A stretch of DNA of 13,929 bases from positions 1 through 13,929 of the forward strand of contig URUK01000051.1 in the NCBI GenBank assembly GCA_900551055.1. Direction: 5' to 3'. The notes under the pieces were generated by a model, which was not told the origin of the DNA, searched no databases, and worked only from the letters and a program-made list of their open reading frames with translations. The translations under genes and the position numbers were made by a program. The DNA comes from an uncultured Prevotella sp. (GTDB lineage Bacteria > Bacteroidota > Bacteroidia > Bacteroidales > Bacteroidaceae). Position 1 is the stretch's first letter, and every line of letters begins with the position of its first letter. This document shows, piece after piece, positions 1-7,033 of the stretch.

Positions 1-239
1 GGCCAAAATCATTGTTAGTCTTTTTTCCATAAATACTCTCTCTAATTAAATAAATTAGGGATATTTCTGTGCGTTTAGGAATGCGGAGAGGACAGTTGCG
101 GCGTAATGACATATTGTCGGCGAACGGGCCGTTTTGCTTTCATTGTGACATGCCGGGATGTTGAATGAAACGGTGTCGATGGAGGCTTGCCGGGCGCTTC
201 GGGGTGGTTGGGAAGGCGTGCGGCGCGAGGCGGCGTTGT
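1..239. other. Non-coding stretch, nothing identifiable
   Basis: The first 80 bases are AT-rich and the rest GC-rich. Open frames crossing it have no recognisable protein character and run into the repeat array and the infB terminator. A short imperfect palindrome (CTAATTAAATAAATTAG near 42-58) could belong to a promoter or terminator of a gene outside the window. In many Bacteroidales other genes follow infB closely; none is visible here. Confidence 0.5.
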
Positions 240-347
240 GGCGGGCCTTCCGCGGTTTTGCGAAAGGCCGTGAATTGCCTTGTGAAAGACCGTGAATTGT
301 AATGCGAAAGGCCGTGTTTTACAATGCGGAACACGGCCTTTTGCGTT
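240..347. repeat. GGCC-centred tandem array, 22-bp period (locus 1)
   Basis: Four successive 22-bp units start at 260, 282, 304 and 326, and a weaker unit precedes them at 238. Each unit has a GGCC or GACC core; typical pieces are GCGAAAGGCCGTGAATTG and ACACGGCCTTTTGCG. Units three and four fold on each other: 304-318 pairs with 330-344 at 14 of 15 positions. The array lies beyond the infB terminator, so it is not needed for expression of that operon. The same design recurs at 6708-6811 and 10820-10905. There are no spacers, so it is not a CRISPR array. Confidence 0.75.
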
Positions 348-393
348 GCGGTGTGTATGTGGCTGTCTGCCAGCAGGTTGCGGTCAGGACATG

Positions 394-433
394 AAAAAAG
401 GGCAGGCATGGGTTTCGTCCCTTGCCTGCCCTT
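394..433 (-). terminator. Intrinsic terminator of the rimP-nusA-infB operon
   Basis: Reading the minus strand, AAGGGCAGGCAAGGG (433-419) pairs with 412-398 at 14 of 15 positions around a short loop. A run of six T follows at 399-394. It lies 26 bases downstream of the infB stop codon, as expected for a rho-independent terminator closing the operon. Confidence 0.88.
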
Positions 434-458
434 ATGGTTGTTGTCCCGATAGGGGTTG

Positions 459-3263
459 TCAGAGTTTCTGCTTCACCTCTATTTCGGTAAATGTTTCGAG
501 TATGTCGCCTACCTGGATGTCGTTGAAGTTGACGATGCTTATACCGCACTCGAAGTTCACGCCGATTTCCTTCACATCGTCCTTGAAACGCTTGAGGGCG
601 TTGATTTCGCCGGTGTGGACTACGATGCCGTCGCGCACCACGCGCACTTTGTCTGTGCGGTGCACCTTGCCTTCGGTGACGTATGCGCCGGCCACGGTGC
701 CCACCTTTGAGATGTGGTAGACCTCGCGCACTTCCACCTGGCCCGTGACGACTTCCTTGACTACCTTGTCGAGCATGCCTTCCATGGCCGACTTGACGTC
801 TTCTATGGCGTCGTAGATGACGGAGTAGGTGTTGATTTCAACGCCTTCCTGCTCGGCCAGCTTGCGTGCCGCGCCCGAGGGGCGTACCTGGAAGCCGACG
901 ATGATGGCGTCTGACGCGTCGGCCAGCGACACGTCGCTCTCTGAAATCTGTCCAACGGCCTTGTATATAACGTTGACCTTGATTTTCTCCGTTGAGAGTT
1001 TGATGAACGAGTCGCTCAAAGCCTCGATACTTCCGTCGGTGTCGCCCTTCACGATTATGTTCAGCTCCTTGAACGAGCCGAGGGCTATGCGGTGGCTGAT
1101 GTCGCTCAGGGTGAGTCGCTTCTGCGTGCGCAGGCCCTGCTCGCGCTGCAATTGCAGTCGCTTGTTGGCAATCTCGCGCGCCTCCTGTTCGGTCTCGAGG
1201 ATGTGGAACGAGTCGCCGGCGGTCGGCGCGCCGTTGAGTCCGAGTATGATTGCCGGCTCCGACGGGCCTGCGTGTTCGATGCGCTGGTTGCGCTCGTTGA
1301 ACATGGCCTTGATGCGTCCGTAGTTCGTTCCGGCTATCACGATGTCGCCAACGTTCAGCGTACCGTTGCTTACGAGCACCGTGGAAATGTAGCCGCGGCC
1401 CTTGTCGAGCGACGACTCTATTATGCTGCCGGTTGCCTTGCGGTTGGGGTTAGCCTTGAGGTCGAGCATCTCGGCTTCGAGAAGCACCTTCTCAAGCAGC
1501 TCGTCTACGCCGATGCCTTTCTTCGCGCTGATTTCCTGGCACTGGTACTTGCCGCCCCATTCCTCTACGAGGAGGTTCATGTTGGCAAGGTCTTCGCGTA
1601 TCTTGTCGGCGTTTGCGCCGGGCTTGTCAATCTTGTTTATGGCGAACACCATCGGCACGTTGGCCGCCTGCGCGTGGGCTATGGCCTCGCGAGTGGTGGG
1701 CATCACGCTGTCGTCGGCCGCGATGATGATGATGGCAATGTCGGTAACCTGCGCTCCGCGGGCACGCATCGCGGTGAACGCTTCGTGTCCCGGGGTGTCG
1801 AGGAAGGTTATCTTGCGCCCGTCGGCCAGCGTCACGTTGTACGCTCCGATATGCTGCGTTATGCCTCCGGCCTCGCCGGCTATGACGTTGGTGTTGCGGA
1901 TATGGTCGAGCAGCGACGTCTTACCGTGGTCTACGTGGCCCATCACTGTGACGATGGGGGCGCGAGGCTGCAGGTCGTTCTCGTCGTCAGGCTCTTCCGT
2001 TATGGCCTCTGACACTTCGGCGCTGACGTACTCTGTTTTGAAGCCGAACTCTTCTGCGACAAGGTTTATGGTCTCTGCGTCGAGGCGCTGGTTGATTGAC
2101 ACCATGATGCCTACGCTCATGCAAGTGCCTATAACCTGGTTCACCGACACGTTCATCATGCTTGCCAGCTCGCTCACCGTGACGAATTCGGTCAGCTTCA
2201 GCGTCTTGCTCTCAGCCTTGGCCTCGGCGCGCTGCTCCTTCAGATGCTCCTGAACGGCCTCGCGCTTCTCCCTGCGGTACTTCGCGCCTTTCTTGTTCTG
2301 GCCCTTGCTTGTAAGCCTTGCGAGCGTCTCCTTTACCTGGCGTGCAACGTCCTCCTCGTTCACTTCGAGGGGCTTGTGCCCACGCTTGCGGTTCTTTTTC
2401 TTCGAGCCGCCCTTGTCAGCCGCCGCACCCTGTGCGCTTGCAGCCTTGGCGGCTTGGTCTATGTTGACGCGTTCCTTGGTGATGCGCGAACGCTTTTTCT
2501 TGCCGTCCGCACGTGTCTGGCCAGCCTTCTCCTCGCGTTCCTTGCGGCGTTCTTCCTTCGACTTCTTCTTCGGACGCGTGCTTTGGTTGAGCGCGTCGAG
2601 GTCAATCTTGCCGAGAACGTTCACCTTCGGGGTCAGTTTCTTCTCGCTTTTCAGGGTGAAAATCTTGCTTTCCTCTTCGGCTTTGGCTTGCTGCGGAGCG
2701 GCTTCCTTTGGCGTTTCAGCCTGTTGCGGCCCGGCTTTCTTGGGCTTTTCGTCGTGTTGCGCGGCAGCTTCGTCGTGCTTTGGCTGTGCGGCTTGAGCTC
2801 CGCCGTCCTGCGGCTTCTGTACTGTTGCGGGCTTTGGCTCCGCCTTTGCCGCCTGCTCCTTCGGCTTTTCGTCCTGCACGGGCTTCTTTTCGGGCTCCGG
2901 TTTGCCAGCCGGCTGCTGCTGTGCGGCTGCCGCGGCAGGCTTCTTGCCTATGCTGTCAAGGTCAATCTTGCCCAAAACGGTATATTTCTGCGTCGATACC
3001 GGTTTGCCCGTTCCTGCCGGCCTGGCAGCGGCTTCGGGACGTTTCTTCTCCTTGGGGTGTTTCGGGAAAAGCTTTTCAGCCTGGCTTCTGACTTCCTTGT
3101 CAGACTTGAACTCTTCCACCAAGGCGTCGTATTGGGCGTCGTTCAGCTTGAAGCTAAGGTCGTCCCTGACTTCTCCAAGGTCACTTTTCTTTTTCAGGAA
3201 TTCAACTGCCGTTTGAAGTCCTATATTCAATTCACGAATAGCTTTATTTAATCTTATACTCAT
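459..3263 (-). CDS. infB: Translation initiation factor IF-2
   Basis: IF2 is the cytoplasmic GTPase that brings initiator fMet-tRNA to the 30S subunit and promotes 50S joining. The protein is 934 aa. An N-terminal IF2-N-like helical segment (about 1-60, MSIRLNKAIRELNIG) is followed by a long, low-complexity K/A/P/E/Q-rich linker (about 65-350) and a second IF2-N domain (about 357-410). The G domain shows GHVDHGKT at 442-449 (G1), DTPGHE at 489-494 (G3) and NKID at 543-546 (G4). Beta-barrel domain II, domain III and the tRNA-binding C2 barrel fill the rest. The linker carries the octapeptide VLGKIDLD twice (96-103 and 216-223). It is the last gene of the rimP-nusA-infB operon, 161 bp after nusA, with a repeat in the gap. 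ATG at 3263 is chosen because the protein begins with the expected IF2-N sequence. GTPase core identity is certain; domain edges are rough. Confidence 0.98.
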   Translation of the reverse strand: MSIRLNKAIRELNIGLQTAVEFLKKKSDLGEVRDDLSFKLNDAQYDALVEEFKSDKEVRSQAEKLFPKHPKEKKRPEAAARPAGTGKPVSTQKYTVLGKIDLDSIGKKPAAAAAQQQPAGKPEPEKKPVQDEKPKEQAAKAEPKPATVQKPQDGGAQAAQPKHDEAAAQHDEKPKKAGPQQAETPKEAAPQQAKAEEESKIFTLKSEKKLTPKVNVLGKIDLDALNQSTRPKKKSKEERRKEREEKAGQTRADGKKKRSRITKERVNIDQAAKAASAQGAAADKGGSKKKNRKRGHKPLEVNEEDVARQVKETLARLTSKGQNKKGAKYRREKREAVQEHLKEQRAEAKAESKTLKLTEFVTVSELASMMNVSVNQVIGTCMSVGIMVSINQRLDAETINLVAEEFGFKTEYVSAEVSEAITEEPDDENDLQPRAPIVTVMGHVDHGKTSLLDHIRNTNVIAGEAGGITQHIGAYNVTLADGRKITFLDTPGHEAFTAMRARGAQVTDIAIIIIAADDSVMPTTREAIAHAQAANVPMVFAINKIDKPGANADKIREDLANMNLLVEEWGGKYQCQEISAKKGIGVDELLEKVLLEAEMLDLKANPNRKATGSIIESSLDKGRGYISTVLVSNGTLNVGDIVIAGTNYGRIKAMFNERNQRIEHAGPSEPAIILGLNGAPTAGDSFHILETEQEAREIANKRLQLQREQGLRTQKRLTLSDISHRIALGSFKELNIIVKGDTDGSIEALSDSFIKLSTEKIKVNVIYKAVGQISESDVSLADASDAIIVGFQVRPSGAARKLAEQEGVEINTYSVIYDAIEDVKSAMEGMLDKVVKEVVTGQVEVREVYHISKVGTVAGAYVTEGKVHRTDKVRVVRDGIVVHTGEINALKRFKDDVKEIGVNFECGISIVNFNDIQVGDILETFTEIEVKQKL

Positions 3264-3276
3264 ACCCTATTTAATT

Positions 3277-3426
3277 AAAAGTGAAAAAGTAAAAAGGTAA
3301 AAAAGTAAAACATTGCGTCATATTATCGCTTAATTACCGCTTATTACCTTAGTCTTTACCAAGTCACAATCATTTACATTTATCTTTTACTTTTTTACCA
3401 TTTTACCTTTTTACTTTTTTACTTTT
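3277..3426. repeat. Inverted repeat of degenerate 8-bp units between nusA and infB
   Basis: The left arm 3277-3302 matches the reverse complement of 3401-3426 at 25 of 26 positions. Inner arms 3303-3311 and 3384-3392 continue the match after one extra 8-bp unit on the right side. Each arm is built of AAAAGTAA/AAAGGTAA-type octamers. The outer arm overlaps the nusA TAA stop (3427-3425). Read in the direction of transcription, the purine-rich arm comes first and the pyrimidine-rich arm leads into infB. About 70 bases of ordinary AT-rich sequence form the loop. No promoter-like box was found in the gap. Confidence 0.85.
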
Positions 3427-4687
3427 ACTCAAACTCTGCTCTCAGCACTTTCAGTACGTGGTCAACGGTCTCCTCTTCGAGGTCGGCCTTTTCTACGAGC
3501 ATGTCTCGCGGCGCGTTAAGCACTGCTTTTGCGGTATCGAGGCCTATGCTCTTGATGGCGTCGATTATCCACTGGTCTATCTCATCTGAGAATTCGTCGA
3601 GGTAGATGTCCTCGTCAACCTCGCTTTCGTCAAGTTCGCGGAACACATCGATGGTGTATTCGGTCAGCATGCTGGCCAGCTTGATGTTCATTCCGCCGCG
3701 TCCGATGGCGAGCGACACCTCCTCCGGGCGCAGGTATACTTCCGCCTTGCGGTTTTCCTCGTCGACGTTGATGCTTGATATTTTTGCCGGGCTCAGCGAG
3801 CGTTGTATGAAAAGCTTGATGTTGGCGGTGTAGTTCACCACGTCGATGTTCTCGTTGCCAAGCTCGCGTACTATGCCGTGGACGCGGCTTCCCTTTACTC
3901 CGACGCATGCTCCTACGGGGTCTATGCGGTCGTCATAGCTCTCGACGGCGATTTTCGCGCGTTCTCCCGGCATGCGTGCTATGCGGCGTATGGTGATGAG
4001 TCCGTCCGCGATTTCGGGCACTTCTGCCTCGAGCAGGCGCTCGAGGAACATGTTGCTTGTGCGCGAGAGGATGATTTTGGGGTTGTTGTTCTCGTTGTTC
4101 ACCTCTTTGATAACGGCGCGCACCGTCTCGCCCTTGCGGTATACGTCGTGCGGTATCTGTTCCGACTTGGGCAGGATGAGCTCGTTGTTCTCGTCGTCAA
4201 CAAGCAGGACTTCGCGCTTCCACACCTGATACACCTCGGCGCTGATTACCTGCCCCACGCGGTCTTTGTACTTGTTGTACAGGCTGTCGTGCTCAAGTTC
4301 GAGTATTTTCGACGCCAGAGTCTGGCGCAGGTTGAGTATGGCGCGCCGGCCGAACTTGCTGAAGTCAACCTTTTCGCTTACTTCCTCGCCCACCTCATAG
4401 TCGGGTTCTATCTTCAGGGCGTCGGCCAGTGCTATTTCCTTGTTCTCGTCTTTCACCTCGCCGTCGGCCACAACGGTGCGGTTGCGGTAAATCTCGAAGT
4501 CGCCCTTGTCGGGGTTCACGATGACGTCAAAGTTCTCGTCGCTTCCGAAAATCTTTGCTATGACGTTGCGGAAGCTCTCCTCGAGCACGCTCATCAGCGT
4601 GGTGCGGTCGATGTTCTTCGTGTCCTTGAACTCCTTGAAGGTGTCAATCATGCTTACGGTGTCTTCACCTGTCTTTCTTGTTGCCAT
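3425..4687 (-). CDS. nusA: Transcription termination/antitermination factor NusA
   Basis: NusA binds RNA polymerase and nascent RNA and modulates pausing, intrinsic termination and antitermination. The protein is 420 aa, usual for Bacteroidetes. An N-terminal polymerase-binding domain (about 10-130) contains NIDRTTLMSVLEESFRNVI. An S1 domain follows (about 141-208), then two KH domains: KH1 around GVKGSRVHGIV (263-273) and KH2 around IGRGGMNIKLAS (328-339). A short acidic C-terminal part (about 351-420) ends in a helix-hairpin-helix-like segment (IKSIGLDTAKAVL). The first Met gives the expected start. It is the second gene of the operon. The 120-bp gap from rimP is almost entirely a paired GC-rich module, and the gap to infB is a second kind of inverted repeat. 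The TAA stop lies inside the edge of that repeat. Confidence 0.98.
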   Translation of the reverse strand: MATRKTGEDTVSMIDTFKEFKDTKNIDRTTLMSVLEESFRNVIAKIFGSDENFDVIVNPDKGDFEIYRNRTVVADGEVKDENKEIALADALKIEPDYEVGEEVSEKVDFSKFGRRAILNLRQTLASKILELEHDSLYNKYKDRVGQVISAEVYQVWKREVLLVDDENNELILPKSEQIPHDVYRKGETVRAVIKEVNNENNNPKIILSRTSNMFLERLLEAEVPEIADGLITIRRIARMPGERAKIAVESYDDRIDPVGACVGVKGSRVHGIVRELGNENIDVVNYTANIKLFIQRSLSPAKISSINVDEENRKAEVYLRPEEVSLAIGRGGMNIKLASMLTEYTIDVFRELDESEVDEDIYLDEFSDEIDQWIIDAIKSIGLDTAKAVLNAPRDMLVEKADLEEETVDHVLKVLRAEFE

Positions 4688-4713
4688 ATATTTGTCTTTT
4701 GTTTTCTATGAAA

Positions 4714-4807
4714 AAGCCCCCTCCCGACCTCCCCGAGGGGAGGGGCTGAGATATGTATTGCCTGCAAAGCCCTGTCTCCTCCCCACGGGGAGGCTGGGTG
4801 GGGGCTT
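4714..4807. repeat. Paired GC-rich 32-bp palindromic module in the rimP-nusA gap
   Basis: Two copies of a 32-bp module face each other, 4714-4745 and 4776-4807, matching at 27 of 32 positions across a 30-bp loop. Each module contains its own palindrome around CCTCCCCGAGGGGAGG (the right copy has CACG instead of CGAG at the centre). The right copy ends directly beside the rimP stop codon. The left copy is identical over all 32 bases to 12028-12059 in the argC-argD gap. It could form a very stable hairpin in the rimP-nusA mRNA; whether it terminates, attenuates or protects RNA is not visible from sequence. Confidence 0.88.
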
Positions 4808-5275
4808 TTACTTAAAGCTTATCATGTATTTCGTGTATTTGACTTCGTCCATCGAGAAGGTCTTGTCCACGTCCTCCATCACGGGCCGTTTCGAGCCTTC
4901 CTTCTTCACCTTTTCCTTTACGGTAACGGTGAACTGGCGGCCGTCTACGGCTTTCAGCGTGCCGCGGTGCTTCTTTCCTGCGGCGTCAAGCACCTCGACT
5001 TCCTTGCCCACATAGTTCTCGTACTGCTGCGGAACCTTGAAGGGCTGGCCCAGCCCGGCGCTTCCCACCTCAAGCTCATAGTCCTCTTCGTCGCGGCTCA
5101 GATGGTCCTCGATGTAGCGGCTTAGCTGCACGCAGTCCTCTATCCACACCCCGTCGGCATGGTCGATTTCAACAACAATCTTGTCGTCGGCGCTGATTTC
5201 CACGTCGACAAGGAAATACTCCTTGTCCTTCAGCCACTCTTCTACCAAATTCCTAACTACGTTCTTGTCTATCAT
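4808..5275 (-). CDS. rimP: Ribosome maturation factor RimP
   Basis: RimP helps late 30S subunit assembly. At 155 aa it has the family length. The N-terminal alpha/beta domain (about 1-83) holds the family signature region DYELEVGSAGLGQPFK (65-80), the Bacteroidetes counterpart of the usual EVSSPGL(D/E)RPL motif. A C-terminal small beta-barrel follows (about 85-153), with VGKEVEVLDAAGKKHRGTL. It is the first gene of the operon with nusA and infB, the conserved bacterial order. ATG at 5275 is preceded by an AT-rich leader without a Shine-Dalgarno sequence. The promoter and a leader hairpin lie at 5336-5367 and 5295-5322. Identity rests on both the signature and the context. Confidence 0.95.
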   Translation of the reverse strand: MIDKNVVRNLVEEWLKDKEYFLVDVEISADDKIVVEIDHADGVWIEDCVQLSRYIEDHLSRDEEDYELEVGSAGLGQPFKVPQQYENYVGKEVEVLDAAGKKHRGTLKAVDGRQFTVTVKEKVKKEGSKRPVMEDVDKTFSMDEVKYTKYMISFK

Positions 5276-5294
5276 AAAAGGGTTATTAAAATAA

Positions 5295-5322
5295 AATGAG
5301 GAGCTTTCGGAAGCCCCTCATT
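5295..5322 (-). promoter_or_regulatory. Terminator-like hairpin in the rimP leader
   Basis: On the minus strand AATGAGGGGCTT (5322-5311) pairs with AAGCTCCTCATT (5306-5295) around a CCGA tetraloop, with a single G-T pair. The stem is followed by TTTATTTT. It lies between the predicted promoter and the rimP start codon. It could be a leader attenuator of the ribosome-assembly/transcription-factor operon, or just a structured 5' UTR. The shape is clear; the function is inferred. Confidence 0.6.
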
Positions 5323-5335
5323 CCACTGAACGGTG

Positions 5336-5367
5336 CAAAGGTAGGAATAATATTGCACATGTGCAAA
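5336..5367 (-). promoter_or_regulatory. Promoter of the rimP-nusA-infB operon, with palindrome
   Basis: Minus strand: a TTTG -33 box (5367-5364), then a 20-bp spacer, then TACCTTTG (5343-5336), an exact match to the Bacteroidetes -7 consensus TAnnTTTG. The predicted transcription start is near 5330, giving a leader of about 55 bases. A perfect 14-bp palindrome, TTGCACATGTGCAA (5353-5366), covers the -33 box and could be an operator; no regulator can be named. Confidence 0.8.
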
Positions 5368-5399
5368 TATTTTTCCGTTTTTTATTAAAAATGTAAAGA

Positions 5400-5414
5400 C
5401 GGCGGCTTCCGCCG
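5400..5414 (-). terminator. Probable terminator of the recombinase gene
   Basis: On the minus strand CGGCGG-AAG-CCGCCG forms a six-pair GC stem with a 3-base loop. It is followed by a T-rich stretch (TCTTTACATTTTTAAT). It lies about 70 bases past the recombinase stop and just before the rimP promoter, so it would separate the two transcription units. The T-run is interrupted, which lowers confidence. Confidence 0.5.
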
Positions 5415-5482
5415 ACCTTCTCAAGCCGTCAGCGGCGCGGCGCTGAGTGAAGCGCGGTGCGCCCGCCGGCCGGGAGTCCGCG

Positions 5483-6409
5483 CTATTTCATCACGAACCT
5501 CATCATCTTGTCTACGCATTTGCGCTTCTGGCAGATGTCGGGGTGGACATACAGGTTGAGGGTGGTGTTGATGTTCGAGTGGCCGAGTATCGAGCTTACC
5601 GTCTTGTAGTCGCATTTGCACTCTATGCAGCGCGTGGCGAAGGTGTGCCGCAGGCCGTGGAATTTCATCGGGGGCAGGCCGAGCTGCTTCATCAGGTTCT
5701 GGTAATAGCGGCGGTACAGGCGCGGCTCAAGCGGCTTCTCGCTGTTAGTCAGCACGTAGTCGTCGGCGCACACCACCGCCGACACCGGCTTGAGCATGGC
5801 CGCCAGCTCGTTGTTTATGGGTATCTCGCGCCGCGAGCTGTCGGTCTTAGGCCTGCCTATCACCACCTTCGTGCGCCGTTCCGTACCGTCGCCGGCGTAT
5901 ATGCGCTCGATGGTGCGCTCCACCTTGATTAGCCGCGAGCGTATGTCTATGTCGCCCCATCTCAGCGCGCACACCTCGCCTATGCGCATGCCGGTGCACA
6001 GGCAGATGTACAGGCCGAGGCCGCGGAAGGAGAAGTGGCGGCGCAGATACCCCATGAGCGCCTTCTGCTGGGCGTGCGTAAGCACGGTGACCTTCGTCGA
6101 TGCGGCGCACTGGGGCATCTTCACGTCGCAGTCGCGCCACTCGGCAAGGCCGCGTTTCCGGCCGAATTCCAGGAGCATCTTCAGCACAAGGAATATGTCT
6201 TTCACTGTGCGCGGCGACAGTCCGCTGTCCGACAGCTTCAGCACGAAGTCCTGCATCTGCGTCTCGTCGATGCTGCTTACGCTTCCGAAGGCCGGAAGGA
6301 TGTGTTTTTCGGCGTTGCTCGTGTACGTCGCCATGGTCGATTCCTTCACCGTCAGCTTTTTCATTTCACGCCATTCAATGTAAACATTCTTGATGTCAAA
6401 CTGTTTCAT
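5483..6409 (-). CDS. Solitary tyrosine recombinase / phage-type integrase
   Basis: This protein would cut and rejoin DNA through a tyrosine-DNA intermediate. It has 308 aa. An N-terminal SAM-like core-binding domain (about 5-90, with ESTMATYTSNAEKHILPAFG) precedes the catalytic domain (about 105-300). All catalytic residues are visible: Arg142 in TGMRIGEVCALRW, Lys188 in GRPKTD, His251 and Arg254 in HGLRHTFA, His277 in LGHS and Tyr287 in LNLYVH. It lacks the longer N-terminal arm-binding extension of many conjugative-transposon integrases. No excisionase, relaxase or phage gene is nearby and no flanking direct repeat was recognised. It could be a remnant of an integrated element, or a recombinase that inverts DNA elsewhere; such lone enzymes run phase-variable inversions in Bacteroidales. 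No promoter box was found upstream. Family certain, target unknown. Confidence 0.93.
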   Translation of the reverse strand: MKQFDIKNVYIEWREMKKLTVKESTMATYTSNAEKHILPAFGSVSSIDETQMQDFVLKLSDSGLSPRTVKDIFLVLKMLLEFGRKRGLAEWRDCDVKMPQCAASTKVTVLTHAQQKALMGYLRRHFSFRGLGLYICLCTGMRIGEVCALRWGDIDIRSRLIKVERTIERIYAGDGTERRTKVVIGRPKTDSSRREIPINNELAAMLKPVSAVVCADDYVLTNSEKPLEPRLYRRYYQNLMKQLGLPPMKFHGLRHTFATRCIECKCDYKTVSSILGHSNINTTLNLYVHPDICQKRKCVDKMMRFVMK

Positions 6410-6668
6410 AGTCTTTATATTTTAAATTATTAAGCGGCGGAAAAATAATGATTTGTAAGACTTCTACATGTGTTTTGCTGCGAAACATGTATAAAATACG
6501 CCGCCGCGCCAGCCCCGTTGCGCTGCGCGGAACGTCCCGGCACGGCATGCGGGCGCATCGGCGGCAATGCGAAAGGCGGTTCATCCGCAGTCTTGTTGGA
6601 CGAAAAAAGGATTATAAAATCATACTAAACTAATGTCAATTGTGGCTGATTTAGGAATGGTAATCAAG

Positions 6669-6700
6669 CCCCCTCCCTCGGGAGGGTTGGGGAGGGGCTT
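6669..6700. repeat. Single GC-rich 32-bp module (variant with CCCTCGGGAGGG centre)
   Basis: The reverse complement of these 32 bases is identical to 10675-10706 after argG. The outer ends AAGCCCCTCC also pair with each other, so the unit is a hairpin within a hairpin. It directly precedes the GGCC array, with only seven bases between. The same two repeat families also occur together downstream of argG. Confidence 0.85.
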
Positions 6701-6707
6701 GCAATAT

Positions 6708-6811
6708 GCCGCCTTTTACACTCCGAAAGGCCGCCTTTTGCACGCTGAAAGGCCACCTTTTGCACGCTGAAAGGCCACCTTTTGCAACGCGAAAGACGGC
6801 CTTTTGCAACC
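6708..6811. repeat. GGCC-centred tandem array, 22-bp period (locus 2)
   Basis: Four complete 22-bp units occupy 6708-6729, 6730-6751, 6752-6773 and 6774-6795, with a partial fifth to 6811. Each unit contains AAAGGC-C-GCCTTTT or AAAGGCCACCTTTT, joined by GCACGCTG-type linkers, so every unit junction is itself a small hairpin. Differences between neighbouring units are one to four bases. It lies in the divergent region, not within an operon. Confidence 0.85.
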
Positions 6812-6949
6812 CTCTGGATGCCAGGCCGTTGCGCAGCCGCCCTCATGCGTGGCGGAAATACGCGCCAATACGCGCCTGCGTGGATGGGGAAATAATGTGA
6901 ATATTCGATGAAAATCATTAAAAGAAAGGCGTTTCTCGTTTTTTTTCCG

Positions 6950-6957
6950 TATGTTTG
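6950..6957 (+). promoter_or_regulatory. Putative -7 box of the BI-1 gene promoter
   Basis: TATGTTTG is an exact TAnnTTTG match 77 bases upstream of the ATG at 7034. No clear TTTG -33 element lies 20 bases upstream; the region there is T-rich (GTTTCTCGTTTTTTTT). It is supported only by the -7 match and the position. Confidence 0.5.
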
Positions 6958-7033
6958 CAGTCATTACATAATACCGTGCCGCACATTGCGGCGCGCATGT
7001 GAAACAAAATCAAACGTAAAAAGCAAAACAATT

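Larger units (their letters stand above)
6410..7033. other. Divergent intergenic region between recombinase and BI-1 gene
   Basis: This 624-bp gap separates divergent genes. From left to right it has an AT-rich part next to the recombinase start, with a weak inverted repeat around ACATGT (about 6464-6492); a GC-rich stretch at 6496-6600 with no credible gene; a single GC-rich module (6669-6700); a 22-bp-period GGCC array (6708-6811); a direct repeat of AATACGCGCC near 6857-6877; and the promoter region of the BI-1 gene. Short open frames here have no recognisable character. Confidence 0.6.

Noticed and set aside
1092..3251. Long plus-strand open frames opposite infB (1092-2012, 1402-2253, 2244-3251)
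   Set aside because: Their low-complexity composition mirrors the infB codons and shows no protein features. IF2 motifs on the minus strand are unambiguous.
3803..4711. 302-codon open frame opposite nusA
   Set aside because: Shadow of nusA, with no recognisable domain.
6396..6633. Small open frames on both strands near 6396-6633
   Set aside because: They are short, arginine-rich translations of a GC-rich non-coding stretch, with no start-site context or recognisable features.
6908..7033. Upstream in-frame extension of the BI-1 protein
   Set aside because: The extra 42 residues overlap the TAnnTTTG promoter box and do not belong to the family; the ATG at 7034 gives the normal N-terminus.
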